Shown: in pieces, positions 17,394-26,500 of the stretch | Layout of the letters: each line of letters opens with the position of its first letter | Position numbering within the stretch: position 1 is the stretch's first letter | Source of the DNA: an uncultured Candidatus Melainabacteria bacterium | GTDB taxonomy: Bacteria > Cyanobacteriota > Vampirovibrionia > Gastranaerophilales > Gastranaerophilaceae | Length of the DNA: 46,960 nucleotides | Assembly: GCA_934692665.1 (NCBI GenBank) | Contig: CAKUUG010000012.1 | Span: 1 to 46,960 of the forward strand | Direction of reading: 5' to 3' | Notes under the pieces: model-generated | Databases searched by the model: none | Seen by the model: only the letters and a program-made list of their open reading frames with translations | What the model was told of the DNA's origin: nothing | Translations under genes and position numbers: made by a program

Positions 17394-17431
17394 CTTTAGT
17401 ATAATTTTATTGTATAATAAAAATACTAAAG
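17394..17431. promoter_or_regulatory. Near-perfect inverted repeat forming the divergent gltD / HAD promoter
   Basis: CTTTAGTAT-AA-TTTTATT-GTAT-AATAAAA-ATACTAAAG: two nested perfect arm pairs (9 and 7 bp) broken only by a 2-nt bulge. TATAAT at 17413-17418 can serve the rightward gene and a TATACT-like -10 on the minus strand can serve gltD. It is an operator candidate. Confidence 0.5.
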
Positions 17432-17441
17432 AGGTAAAATT

Positions 17442-18236
17442 GTGACAAAAATTAAACTTTGGATATCCGATATAGACGGAACAATAATGAACTATGATGG
17501 TTCTTTTACTCAAGAAATGAAAAATTTAATAACCAAAATAAATTCGTCGAATGTAAAATTCGTCTTGGCGACAGGCAGAATGTTTGATGGTGCTTATCAT
17601 GAAGCAAAAAAATTCAACATCAAGACTCCTCTTGTTTGTTATCAAGGAGCAATTGTAAGAACAGATAAAGAAGTCTTGTGGCAAAGTTTACTTGATAATA
17701 AAATTGCAAAAGAAATAATAAAATATTTCAAAGAAAAAAACATCCACACCCACGTTTATAACAATGATGTTTTATATGTAGATGATGACAATAAAGAGCT
17801 TATGCACTCATACTGTAACGGCAGAGGCACTAATTATACAGTTGTTGATTCTTTATTGGATATTGAACTTTGTTCTGTACCAAAAATTCTTGCAGTTATA
17901 GAAGATAAGGTTCAAATGGAAGAAATAAAAAACGAACTTAGACAAAAATACAAGGGAAAATTGACAATAGTACAAAGCTCGCCTATTTATTTAGAAATTA
18001 ATAACATAAACGCTTCAAAAGGCTATGCATTAACTTTTTTAAAGAAATATTGGAATATAAAAACCGAAGAAATTCTTGCTTCCGGTGATCAAGACAACGA
18101 TATTGAACTATTGAAAAATGCAGGAATAAAAGTTTGCGTCGGAAATAACAGTAAAAAATTGGCAGAAATATCAGATTACAAATGCAAAAATGTAGATAGT
18201 AACGAACTTGTTGAATTGGTGGAAAAGTTTTTATGA
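17442..18236 (+). CDS. HAD superfamily Cof-type phosphatase
   Basis: A 264-residue Cof-type (HAD IIB) hydrolase. Motif I is DIDGT (about residues 9-13) with the catalytic aspartates, motif II lies in VLATGR, the motif III lysine is near INASKGYAL, and motif IV is SGDQDNDIELLKNAG. Members dephosphorylate sugar phosphates, pyridoxal phosphate or flavin precursors; the substrate is not predictable. The start is a GTG with GAGG 7 nt upstream. It overlaps ispF by 4 nt and is divergent from gltD over a palindromic promoter. Confidence 0.88.
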   Translation: MTKIKLWISDIDGTIMNYDGSFTQEMKNLITKINSSNVKFVLATGRMFDGAYHEAKKFNIKTPLVCYQGAIVRTDKEVLWQSLLDNKIAKEIIKYFKEKNIHTHVYNNDVLYVDDDNKELMHSYCNGRGTNYTVVDSLLDIELCSVPKILAVIEDKVQMEEIKNELRQKYKGKLTIVQSSPIYLEINNINASKGYALTFLKKYWNIKTEEILASGDQDNDIELLKNAGIKVCVGNNSKKLAEISDYKCKNVDSNELVELVEKFL

Positions 18237-18706
18237 TGAGAATAGGTATAGGATATGATATACACAAACTAAGCGAAAACAGGGATTTAATTCTGGGTGG
18301 AGTAAATATCCCATTTGAACTCGGTTTACTGGGGCATAGCGACGCAGATGTACTAATCCATGCAATAATTGATGCAATTCTTGGCTCAATTGCGTCGAGA
18401 GATATTGGTTATCATTTTCCTGACACAGATGAAAAATACAAAAATGCCGATAGTTTAATGTTATTAAAAGAAACAATCAAACTTCTAAATAAAGCTGGCT
18501 ACAAAATTGTAAACATAGATAGCAACATAATCTGTCAAAAACCAAAATTAAAAAATTATATAGAACAAATGAGAGAAAATATAGCAAAAGCATGTGATAT
18601 TGAAATTAATCAAGTTTCAATAAAAGCAAAAACCAACGAAGAACAAGACTCCGTTGGCAATTTGCTTTCTATAGTTTCAAATGCAGTTGTATTAGTAGAA
18701 AATTAA
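18233..18706 (+). CDS. ispF: 2-C-methyl-D-erythritol 2,4-cyclodiphosphate synthase IspF
   Basis: A 157-residue enzyme of normal length. GYDIHKL supplies the metal ligands Asp and His, GHSDADVLIHAIIDAILG the third His ligand, and DIGYHFPDTD the loop before the substrate site. It makes the cyclic diphosphate intermediate of the MEP isoprenoid pathway. The C-terminal block usually read as KATTTExLGFxGRxEGIA is diverged here (KAKTNEEQDSVGNLLSIV), so the cytidine-side contacts may differ. ATGATG at 18233 overlaps the upstream stop; either ATG may be used. Coupled to the HAD phosphatase gene. Confidence 0.88.
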   Translation: MMRIGIGYDIHKLSENRDLILGGVNIPFELGLLGHSDADVLIHAIIDAILGSIASRDIGYHFPDTDEKYKNADSLMLLKETIKLLNKAGYKIVNIDSNIICQKPKLKNYIEQMRENIAKACDIEINQVSIKAKTNEEQDSVGNLLSIVSNAVVLVEN

Positions 18707-18728
18707 TCTCAACAACTATTCTTGAGAT
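18706..18728. other. Hairpin at the convergent ispF / hypothetical gene junction
   Basis: ATCTCAA and TTGAGAT form a 7-bp stem around a 9-nt loop. It has no T-run, so it is not a classic terminator; it may protect or end both transcripts. Confidence 0.35.
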
Positions 18729-19204
18729 ATATCTACATTTACACCGCCATTATAATTTGCTGCAGTAGTGTTTTTATTTCTATCACTACTACTTTTATCA
18801 ACAAAACCTGATACATCCATTATTGTTTTTTGATAATCACCCCAAGCATTTAGATTGTCCATACCATCTTTTTTACCTTCATTAGACAAAGCTGAAGCGT
18901 TAGTCTGAATTTCAGATTTTGAAACTTTACTTTTTTTAGAAACTTCATCCAGTGCAGCTTTGTAGCAAGTTTTTGCAGTATCTTTATCGATTTTGTATGT
19001 AGACATCAATCTATCTACAACAGCACCTTCCGATAAACCAGCAGGAAAAACTTTTACCAAAGTATCAACGATGCTTTCTGTTGAATTTACAACCTCATCG
19101 TTACCTACCATACTTTTAGAATTTTTTGCCGTTTCTACAGTAAGTTTTGTATCTTTAAATTCCGTTAAACTTGCACTAGAAGTAGTGGTGTTAGTTTCAG
19201 TCAT
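18716..19204 (-). CDS. Hypothetical Ser/Thr/Asn-rich protein
   Basis: A 162-residue soluble protein that I do not recognise. The N-terminal 45 residues and C-terminal 40 residues are Ser/Thr/Asn/Lys-rich and probably disordered; the middle (about 45-100) is helical (VDTLVKVFPAGLSEGAVVDRL, TCYKAALDEVSKK). There is no signal peptide. AAGGAG lies 6 nt upstream of the ATG, a strong site, so it is likely expressed. It lies 81 nt downstream of the exbD pair on the same strand. Confidence 0.55.
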   Translation of the reverse strand: MTETNTTTSSASLTEFKDTKLTVETAKNSKSMVGNDEVVNSTESIVDTLVKVFPAGLSEGAVVDRLMSTYKIDKDTAKTCYKAALDEVSKKSKVSKSEIQTNASALSNEGKKDGMDNLNAWGDYQKTIMDVSGFVDKSSSDRNKNTTAANYNGGVNVDISQE

Positions 19205-19285
19205 AATATTTTACTCCTTATTTGAATGATTTATAGCTATATACACTATTCCACGAGCAAATAAAAAAATAACATATTATAAAAT

Positions 19286-19669
19286 TTATATTTCAGTTAT
19301 AGAAATACTATGCACTCCGGCATTTCTTGCGGTATCCATAAGTCTAACAACAGCTTCATGCGTAGAATCTCCATTTGCTTCTATCATAAGCCCATCTTTG
19401 TATTCTTTGGATTTTTCTTTTAGAACCGCAAGTAAATTATCACTCGAAACTTCTTCATTATCTAAAATATATTTGTTATCTTGGGTAACTTGTATAGAAA
19501 TTATTTTTGTTTCGTTATTTTGCGTATTTTCTTCGACATATTCAGGTATCGCAAGCGACAAACCTTGTTGATCCAAAATCGGTGCAATTACCATCATTAT
19601 TATCAACAAAACAAGAAAAATATCAGTCAATGGAGTAATATTTATTTCATTAAAAGTTTGTCTTTTCAT
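19286..19669 (-). CDS. exbD: ExbD/TolR family biopolymer transport protein (second copy)
   Basis: A 127-residue protein with one N-terminal helix (about residues 12-34) in NEINITPLTDIFLVLLIIMM and a periplasmic domain ending in RNAGVHSISITE. The Asp in LTDIF is the residue that carries protons in ExbD/TolR. With ExbB it turns proton flow into motion of a TonB/TolA partner. The start is put at the ATG at 19669, overlapping the upstream stop by one base (TGATG) with GAGG 9 nt before; a TTG one codon earlier is less likely. Its membrane segment is identical at the DNA level to the neighbouring copy. Confidence 0.9.
   Translation of the reverse strand: MKRQTFNEINITPLTDIFLVLLIIMMVIAPILDQQGLSLAIPEYVEENTQNNETKIISIQVTQDNKYILDNEEVSSDNLLAVLKEKSKEYKDGLMIEANGDSTHEAVVRLMDTARNAGVHSISITEI
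19581..19657 (-). repeat. 77-nt perfect direct repeat, copy 1 (exbD membrane segment)
   Basis: This stretch is identical base for base to 20021-20097. It encodes the transmembrane block from about TFNEIN to VIAP in both exbD genes, while sequence on either side differs strongly. Confidence 0.95.
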
Positions 19670-20133
19670 CAACCATCTACCTCGTTTTTGTTTTTATCAA
19701 TCAGTTCTTTTTGTTGCTTTTTAGACAAAGGCTCACCTGCAACAACCATTTTTTCAAATCCTGCATTTTGAGCAGATTTCATGACTTTCATAATTTGAGA
19801 ACTCTTGATTGATTTGTCTGCACGAACAACAAGTTCTTTTTTATCAACTGAATTCAAAACAGCTACCAAATTGTTCTCCAAATCCGAATCAAAAACTTTC
19901 TTTTCGTTTACAAAAAATTGGTTGTCTTTTGTAATAGAAACTGTAGCCTTTTCTTGTTCAATTGCTAACCCTGAATTTATTTCAGGCATTTTTATGTTAT
20001 TGTCTATAGATTGGAAACTTGGTGCAATTACCATCATTATTATCAACAAAACAAGAAAAATATCAGTCAATGGAGTAATATTTATTTCATTAAAAGTCTT
20101 TTTTCTGCCATTTTCATCAGTTGTGTAATTCAT
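19669..20133 (-). CDS. exbD: ExbD/TolR family biopolymer transport protein (first copy)
   Basis: A 154-residue protein with the same N-terminal layout as its neighbour: KKTFNEINITPLTDIFLVLL, with the proton-carrying Asp. The periplasmic domain then diverges (SFQSIDNNIKMPEINSG onward) and ends in a charged Lys/Asn tail that the other copy lacks. AGGAAA precedes the ATG. It lies 14 nt after exbB and overlaps the next exbD by one base. Two unequal ExbD proteins beside one ExbB suggest a heterodimeric rotor pair, like the ExbD1/ExbD2 or paired TolR sets of some bacteria. Confidence 0.9.
   Translation of the reverse strand: MNYTTDENGRKKTFNEINITPLTDIFLVLLIIMMVIAPSFQSIDNNIKMPEINSGLAIEQEKATVSITKDNQFFVNEKKVFDSDLENNLVAVLNSVDKKELVVRADKSIKSSQIMKVMKSAQNAGFEKMVVAGEPLSKKQQKELIDKNKNEVDG
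20021..20097 (-). repeat. 77-nt perfect direct repeat, copy 2 (exbD membrane segment)
   Basis: Identical to 19581-19657. See the copy 1 entry. Confidence 0.95.
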
Positions 20134-20147
20134 AATTTTTCCTAAAT

Positions 20148-20795
20148 TTATAATGCAATTGAATTGTTTTGGTTAACATTAACTTCTTCGTCAGAATCAA
20201 TAAAGCTCAAAAATACGAGTTTTATTAATTTGAAATCTGATTCAAAACCGGCAACAACAGTTTGGAAATAGTTAAATAATATTACTGCTATAATTGCAAC
20301 ACCCAAACCTAATGCCGTTGCAATAAGGGCAGATGCAATACCGGATGCAACTGCAGCTGATTGATTGCCTTGTGTAGCCAAATCTTGGAATGTGTATAAT
20401 ATACGAACAACAGTACCAAATAAGCCCAAAAATGGAGCAACACCACCTATTGTACCCAAAATAGTCAAATGTCTTTCCAGTTTTCTTGTAGCAAGAGAAG
20501 AAGAAATATCGTATGCCCTAGAAAATCCTGCTTTTTGCTCAGTATAAATTCTAAGAGCTTCATCAACCATTTCAGATATAATACCGCCTAATTGAACAGA
20601 AAGTCTTTGTGCAGCACCAATATTGTTTTTCATAAGAGTTTTTTGCAAATTTGGAATAAACTCTTGGATATTTCTTTCATTTTTTTTGTAATAAATAAAT
20701 CTATTAATAGCTGCCCATACAACCAAAATCGAACATACAAAAATAGGAAGCAAAACAACCCAGTCTTGAATTATCGCATTTACTATTAAATTCAT
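20148..20795 (-). CDS. exbB: ExbB/TolQ/MotA family proton channel
   Basis: A 215-residue membrane protein with an N-terminal helix (about residues 12-30), a long cytoplasmic loop, and two more helices (about 110-135 and 150-172). The block LTILGTIGGVAPFLGLFGTVVRIL with GIASALIATALGLGVAI is the MotA/TolQ/ExbB signature. It forms the pentameric proton channel around ExbD. GAGG precedes the start. It is the second gene of the tonB-exbB-exbD-exbD operon. Confidence 0.94.
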   Translation of the reverse strand: MNLIVNAIIQDWVVLLPIFVCSILVVWAAINRFIYYKKNERNIQEFIPNLQKTLMKNNIGAAQRLSVQLGGIISEMVDEALRIYTEQKAGFSRAYDISSSLATRKLERHLTILGTIGGVAPFLGLFGTVVRILYTFQDLATQGNQSAAVASGIASALIATALGLGVAIIAVILFNYFQTVVAGFESDFKLIKLVFLSFIDSDEEVNVNQNNSIAL

Positions 20796-20815
20796 TTCTT
20801 TATCCTCATTTCTTC

Positions 20816-22042
20816 TTATCTTAAAACGCTATTTAATACATTGTAATCAAAAGTAAATTCAATAGGTACCGAAGTTCCTTTAAATTCAGGCGGCAAAGGT
20901 CTGAAAGGTGCAGTAGATTCAATTGCTTTTAGTGCAGCTTGATCAGCTAAAGGAACGCCTGACGATCTTGTAATTTTCTTTGACAAAAGTCTGCCATCAC
21001 GTGCAATAGTAAAAGTAATTACAACACGTTTTGAACTATCGCCTTTTGGAGGGAACCAGTTTCTTTTGATTCTTTGTTCCAAATCTCTCATATAAGGACC
21101 CCAATTTGGTTGACGAATTGCATCAATACCTGGAGTACCATTTGGATTTCCAGGACCCGGATTGTTACCGGAACCTAAACCACCACCTGAACCACGAGTA
21201 CTATAGCTACCAGCACCCGAGCCACCTGTTCTGCCACCAGCTGAAGTAGTTCCACCACCGCTAGATGTAAATTTTGGTGCAGGAGTACCCGAAGACGAAC
21301 CCGTTCTGCCTCCGCCAGCTGTTGCCGAGCCGCCTTGTGGTCTATAAGTATTGCCGACAGGAGCTTTAGAAGGAGCAACAGGCACTGTAAACGGACTTTT
21401 TGGTGCAGTTGCAAGTTTTGGAGCTTGCGGTGCTTGAGTTTGTGGTCTAGCTGCAGGCTTTAGGCTTGGTTTTGCAATATTTGGAGCTGAAACAGGTGCA
21501 GGTTTTTTAACAGAAGGTGTTTGCGGCGCAGTCTGTACAGGTTTTTGCACTGGCTTTTGCGTTGGTTTTTGTACAGTTGGTTTTTGAACACTAGGTTTTT
21601 GCTGCGGTTTAACTATATTTTGGAGCTGTTTCATTGGAGAAACTTTGGGAGCTGAAGGGGTTTTTTTCGGCTGTTTTTTTGCAGGCGAAGTTCTGCCCGG
21701 ATCTGATATAGCTCTTTTTGGGTCATGTTTTCCACCGGCTCTAGAATTTCTATCTGAACGAATCTTTGTATTTTTGTTTATAGGAGGTTTTTCTTCATTT
21801 TGAACAAGCTTAAATTCCAAATCTCTCGTTGGGGGAGTAGGTTTTGGAAGCTTTGAAAATACAAAAACTTGCATTGAAAAAGCAATTAAAATCAGTAAAA
21901 TGTGAGCAAGAATAGATAATGAAAAACCTTTCAAAGGTGAAATTTCATCATCACTAATGAAATAGTTAGGCAGCCTTCTTTGAATAGTACCTTCATCTAT
22001 TATATCATTTTGAATATCTAGTTTGTTTCTAATGTGTGTCAT
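20816..22042 (-). CDS. tonB: TonB/TolA family energy transducer
   Basis: A 408-residue protein. A cytoplasmic N-terminus of about 38 residues is followed by a single helix (FSLSILAHILLILIAFSMQV), a periplasm-spanning Pro/Lys/Gln-rich region (about 75-250), a Gly/Ser-rich stretch (about 250-310), and a TonB C-terminal domain (about 315-400, with QRIKRNWFPPKG, VVITFTIARDGRL and PFRPLPPEF). The C-domain contacts an outer-membrane receptor or lipoprotein. It is longer than most TonB proteins, mainly through the Pro- and Gly-rich linkers. No TonB-dependent receptor lies in the window, so a Tol-like envelope-division role is equally possible. A minus-strand TATAAT ends 8 nt before the ATG without a Shine-Dalgarno. 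Confidence 0.85.
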   Translation of the reverse strand: MTHIRNKLDIQNDIIDEGTIQRRLPNYFISDDEISPLKGFSLSILAHILLILIAFSMQVFVFSKLPKPTPPTRDLEFKLVQNEEKPPINKNTKIRSDRNSRAGGKHDPKRAISDPGRTSPAKKQPKKTPSAPKVSPMKQLQNIVKPQQKPSVQKPTVQKPTQKPVQKPVQTAPQTPSVKKPAPVSAPNIAKPSLKPAARPQTQAPQAPKLATAPKSPFTVPVAPSKAPVGNTYRPQGGSATAGGGRTGSSSGTPAPKFTSSGGGTTSAGGRTGGSGAGSYSTRGSGGGLGSGNNPGPGNPNGTPGIDAIRQPNWGPYMRDLEQRIKRNWFPPKGDSSKRVVITFTIARDGRLLSKKITRSSGVPLADQAALKAIESTAPFRPLPPEFKGTSVPIEFTFDYNVLNSVLR

Positions 22043-22050
22043 AGTTTTAT

Positions 22051-22056
22051 ATTATA
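22051..22056 (-). promoter_or_regulatory. -10 hexamer TATAAT upstream of tonB, possibly leaderless
   Basis: TATAAT on the minus strand ends 8 nt before the tonB ATG. There is no Shine-Dalgarno between them. Confidence 0.4.
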
Positions 22057-22105
22057 AATTATTTCTTAATAGTTATATTTTTAAATTAGCCATTTAGGTA
22101 ATTAT

Positions 22106-22813
22106 TTATTGTGCCGTAAACGTTATTGGTTGAATAAAGTAAAGATTAACCAAACTATTTGCAGGAATCAAAACAGGCTCTCCTTTATCTGCAGTTCTTT
22201 TTAAAAGTCCGGCTCCTGCGCCCAATGCTGTTCCATATATTGCACCTTTTCCGACCGAACCACCGGCTAATGCACCCATTGCAGTACCGAGTACAGCACC
22301 AGCGCCTGCACCGACAACTGTGTCTTTTGCATATTCTTTTGCAGAATCCATAGCAGCACCGCCTTTTAGCATACCGCTTAAATCAGTTGTTGCAATAATA
22401 GCATTTACAGGAATTGTGTTTCCATAAGGTGTAGAAATAGTAGTAAATCTAACCAATGTTTTTGCATTTCTGTTACCAAGACCTGCTTTTTGGTTGCTTA
22501 CGATACTTCCATATATTGTACTGCCTACAGGAGCAATTACTTGATTGTTGTATACAAAATCATTTTTTAATATAACACTAACGCTCTGCCCAACAATCGC
22601 ACTTTCGGAAGAAATCTGTTGAGAAAGCACTCCTTGACATGTTACACCTGCAGGAACATAGACGGCATGCCCTTGTAGGTTTGAATTCTGATAACCATAG
22701 TTAACATCATAACCAAAGCTTGATTGATTGTTGGAATAATCAAAATTCCCTGCCGCAAAAGACATTGTAGAAAAAATACTTAGAATAGATAGTATAGAAA
22801 ATATTTTTTTCAT
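22106..22813 (-). CDS. Secreted protein with beta domain and glycine-zipper segment
   Basis: A 235-residue protein with a signal peptide (residues 1-20, SFAAG). The domain at about 50-145 has the order PAG-x-GxL...SS-x-S-x-x-G-x-x-V...V-x-GS-x-x-G-x-I...R-x-x-x-F-x-x-I-x-T-x-x-G, which recalls the beta domain of TrbI/VirB10-type proteins. Residues about 165-205 are a glycine zipper (GAGAGAVLGTAMGALAGG), which often inserts in or spans membranes. A GGGGGA site precedes the ATG. It probably sits in the periplasm or outer membrane. I do not recognise the family. Confidence 0.6.
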   Translation of the reverse strand: MKKIFSILSILSIFSTMSFAAGNFDYSNNQSSFGYDVNYGYQNSNLQGHAVYVPAGVTCQGVLSQQISSESAIVGQSVSVILKNDFVYNNQVIAPVGSTIYGSIVSNQKAGLGNRNAKTLVRFTTISTPYGNTIPVNAIIATTDLSGMLKGGAAMDSAKEYAKDTVVGAGAGAVLGTAMGALAGGSVGKGAIYGTALGAGAGLLKRTADKGEPVLIPANSLVNLYFIQPITFTAQ

Positions 22814-22887
22814 AAGTCTTATCCCCCATAAAAGTCTAAAGACATTTTAGCACAAGAAAACTTATTAACACAACAACTTCATATTTT

Positions 22888-23433
22888 TTAATTTAAATAA
22901 TAATCTTCATCAAGTTGAACAAAAATATTATCAAATGAATCTACTCTCACATGCTGCCCATATTCCCATTCTCCGCTGGGAACATAACGATAAGTGCCGC
23001 CCCAAATATTTCCGTATACTTTTTTTGGAAAAAAAGATTTATTATAAGAAGCAGGATTTGTTAAATTACCACCTAAAACATCAGAGTTGGAAAAAATTAT
23101 TCTACCGTCTATAACTTCTTTTTCGCCAGTCGTTTTGAATATTCCGTCGATTTTTATGCTCAAAGCTGCATTTACACCCATAACAGGCATTTTTAACATG
23201 CTTACATAACCACGAAAAATATCACCTTTTCTAATTGCTTTTTTTTCTAAAACCCAGACATCACAAGGAGCGATAAAATACACAATAGAACCTTCTTCAA
23301 TATTTTTTGTTGTAATAGGTTCTTTTGCGACAACTTTTATTAAAGTTCCTTTTTGTAAATATGGAGAATATGCAAAAGAACAAGAGAAATTTATAATAAA
23401 TGTTAAAATTATTAATAATATTTTTTTTACCAT
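22888..23433 (-). CDS. Secreted protein, same beta-domain plan as its neighbour
   Basis: A 181-residue protein with a signal peptide (residues 1-21, SCSFA). From residue 25 on it follows the plan of the adjacent gene at 22106 without the glycine zipper: GTLIKVVAKEPITTKNIEEGS, then KGDIFRGYVS, then a segment ending in IDGIFKTTGEKEVIDGRI. This suggests that the two are diverged relatives. The C-terminal 50 residues are aromatic-rich (YGNIWGGTYRYVPSGEWEYG). TAATAT on the minus strand ends 6 nt before the ATG and there is no Shine-Dalgarno. Function unknown. Confidence 0.58.
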   Translation of the reverse strand: MVKKILLIILTFIINFSCSFAYSPYLQKGTLIKVVAKEPITTKNIEEGSIVYFIAPCDVWVLEKKAIRKGDIFRGYVSMLKMPVMGVNAALSIKIDGIFKTTGEKEVIDGRIIFSNSDVLGGNLTNPASYNKSFFPKKVYGNIWGGTYRYVPSGEWEYGQHVRVDSFDNIFVQLDEDYYLN

Positions 23434-23439
23434 AACTCA

Positions 23440-23445
23440 ATATTA
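23440..23445 (-). promoter_or_regulatory. -10-like TAATAT of a probable leaderless promoter
   Basis: TAATAT on the minus strand ends 6 nt before the ATG at 23433. It faces away from another leaderless-type start at 23524. Confidence 0.35.
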
Positions 23446-23510
23446 ATTGTTTTTTTAAAGATTTCAACAATTTTTTATATGAAGTTTTAGCCTTTTATTT
23501 GAAAAAAAAT

Positions 23511-23516
23511 TATAAT
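23511..23516 (+). promoter_or_regulatory. -10 TATAAT upstream of the AsmA/TamB-like gene
   Basis: TATAAT ends 7 nt before the ATG at 23524; no -35 or Shine-Dalgarno is evident. Confidence 0.4.
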
Positions 23517-23523
23517 ATGAAAT

Positions 23524-26500
23524 ATGCTGACAAAACTACAACAATTTTTGCAAAAAATAAATATGAAAAAACTTAAAAAAATAGCCCTTATTGCTATTCC
23601 TATTGTTTTTGTGCTGATTTTTACTATTTTTTTTGTTATTAAAAAAATGTCTTACTCTTTAATTGAGAACAATTTGAGCGATTTTTTGGGAGTAAAAATT
23701 GAATTGCATAATCCAAAAACAATAATCAGCCCCAGACTGGATTTAAAAACCGAAATTGAAACGCTAAATATATACGATAAAACAAAGACCAAGAAATTTT
23801 CTTCAACAAAAAATCTAACTGTTGAAGTAAAGATACCCGCATTAATTTTCAAAAAAATAAACATAAAAAAAATAAAAGCGGACGATGTGCAATTTTATAT
23901 AACAAAAGATGCAAAAGGTGAATTTGATATTTTAAAATCGCTCAATATCGAAAACATTAAAAAATTAAATTTAAAAAACTGCACACTAACACGCCTAAAT
24001 TCTAATATTAATAACATAAACATAGTTTTTTCAAACGAAAATAAAACAAGCGATATTACGAAAATAAATCTAAAAAATTCAGAAATTTTTTATTCAAAAA
24101 GAAACAAAAAATTCATACTCAAACAAACAGGAAAAATAGATACACTGCTATCAAATATAAAAAGCTCTTCTGATATTTTTGTAAACATTGATACAAAATT
24201 GCCAATAGAAGACAAAAATGATAGCGACTCAAAATTTGAAATAAAAATAGACAATATGAATTTAGAGCTTTTGAATGATATTGCAAAAAAATACATTTCA
24301 AAAGAAATAGAAAACATATCAGGGATAGCAAATTTAACCGTAGAAAAAACGCAAAATCACAGTGGACAAAAACTTTTGCTTACAATAAACAATCCAAAAA
24401 TGATTCTTGCAAGCAAGAAAATAATTTCTCCATACAAAAAAATTCAATTGGAAACTCTATTCAATATCAACAAAGACACCCTAAAAATTGACGATTTAAA
24501 ACTTGTTTCAAATGAATTGAGCATTTATTCAAAAGGTGAAATTTCGAAGCTATTTTCTAAAAATCCGCAAATAAACCTTGAGACAAAGATTTCTAATACT
24601 CAATTGAACAATTTTACATATCTGATTCCGGACAATTTAATACCATATCGACCACAAGGTATCCCAACGCTAAAACACAGCAATTTCTTTGCAACTTTGG
24701 ATGGCGATATAAAACTAAAACTTTTTCCATTGGATATCACAGGTACTCTGAAAGCATCTGATATTCATATTCCCAATTTTCCAAAACCAAGCAGGAGAAA
24801 CGATGTAAGTGCAATTTTTATGAAAGACAAAATGCATATTTATACAAGAATCTATACTCCACAAGACGAATATGTAACAATAGATGGGATTTCAAATCTG
24901 GATAATTCACTATCCGGAAAATACAATGTAAAATCAACATCAAAAATTGACTTGTCTTTTGCAAAAATGTATCTTGTTCCAATTCAACAGATAATTGGTT
25001 TTAATATAGGTCCGGTGCCTATTATGGATATTAAAGGAACAGGAAATATAAACATTAAAACAAATGGTACAATATTTGATGCACAGATTTTTGGTACGTT
25101 CAATGCCCAAAATGCTTCTGCAAAAATAGAAGGTTTAAAAGCAAATTTAACAAACGGGGATTGTAAACTTGTATTTGATAATAGAAATTTAATTTTTAAA
25201 GAGATAAAAGGGAAACTCGACGGCTCAGACTTCCTTTTGACCGGAATAGGCAACACAAAAGGCGAAGTTGATCTAAAAGCAACAATAAAAAATATCGCAA
25301 CATCGAAGTTAATAGACATCTTTAGCAATAGTACAGTATCCACTAAATACAAATATTTGGTTAAAAAAATAGCAGCAACATCAGGAAAAGCTGACGCACA
25401 GATTAACCTAAAAGGTACAATCAAAGATTATGAAACAGAATATCTGTTAAATGATTTGGGATTGAATGGTTTTGTAGAACTAAAAAATAACAAAATCGTG
25501 TTGACAGACAAGCTAAAAATTCAAAATGTTAACGCAAAATTGGATTTTGGCGAAAATCAAAATGCCATTATGGATTTTGCAATTGGCAAATCAAAAATAA
25601 ATCTAAAACTCACAAGCAATACAAAACTTGATAAAATTTCAAAAAAAGAACCTTTGGATATAAAATGCAAAATTTCTTCCGAAGAATTTAATTCGCAAGA
25701 TTTATTAGAAACAATAATAAATTCAAATTTGTTGTCAAAAACAAAAAAAGAACTTGCATCTCAAATAAATAATCTAAAATTCACAACAAAATTCAATATA
25801 AAATCGCAAGGAAAAATTTCAATAGAAAACCTTGATATATCACATTTGCAAAACAATGGCTATATAGCCGGACTAAACAGAGACGGAAATAATATAAAAT
25901 TTAATTCAGGAATAATAAAATTTTCAAACAACAGATTGATTTTTGACAATCTTGAATTAGATGCATTGGATGGAAAAATAAAACTCAACGGAAATATAAA
26001 CAATTATTTATCAAAAACACCGCAGAACAACTTTTTTGTAAGTTTTAAAAATATAAATTTGGAAAACTTGAGTACTATTTCTCAAAAAATTAAACTTAAA
26101 AATTCAATGCTGAATAGCGGATTAATAATAGCAAAAAGAGATGAATTGAAATTAAATTCATTTAATTTCAACTATCAAAATATGCCTCTATTTTTAAACG
26201 CACAAATTAAAGATTTGTACAACAAAAAGCACCTCCATGCGAATTTTTCAACAATTTTAACAGAACAAACAATCGACAACACTATAAATTCATTTTTAGT
26301 AACTCCGATAAAAATTAAAAACGAAATACCAATTAAAGGGGTATTTAGCGGAAGAAGTGAAAATTATTCAGTCGATTTTACCGTAAAAGTACCAAAAAAT
26401 TCAGATATTTCTTTTAGTGGCAGCAATATTGGTGATACAAACCATGATAGAGAAATATCAGGCAGAATAGAAACAAATAAAGAAGTTGCAAATATAAAAA

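Noticed and set aside
17367..17513. N-terminal extension of gltD to 17513
   Set aside because: It would overlap the divergent gene and its promoter, and it is hydrophobic and unlike GltD; AGGAG sits before the ATG at 17366.
21130..21340. Gly/Ser-rich DNA repeats within tonB as a minisatellite or CRISPR-like array
   Set aside because: Units are irregular, in frame and encode a linker; no spacer-repeat pattern exists.
20816..22042. Long open frames on the opposite strand of tonB and AsmA-like genes
   Set aside because: They are shadows of low-complexity or AT-biased coding sequence, without ribosome sites or recognisable domains.
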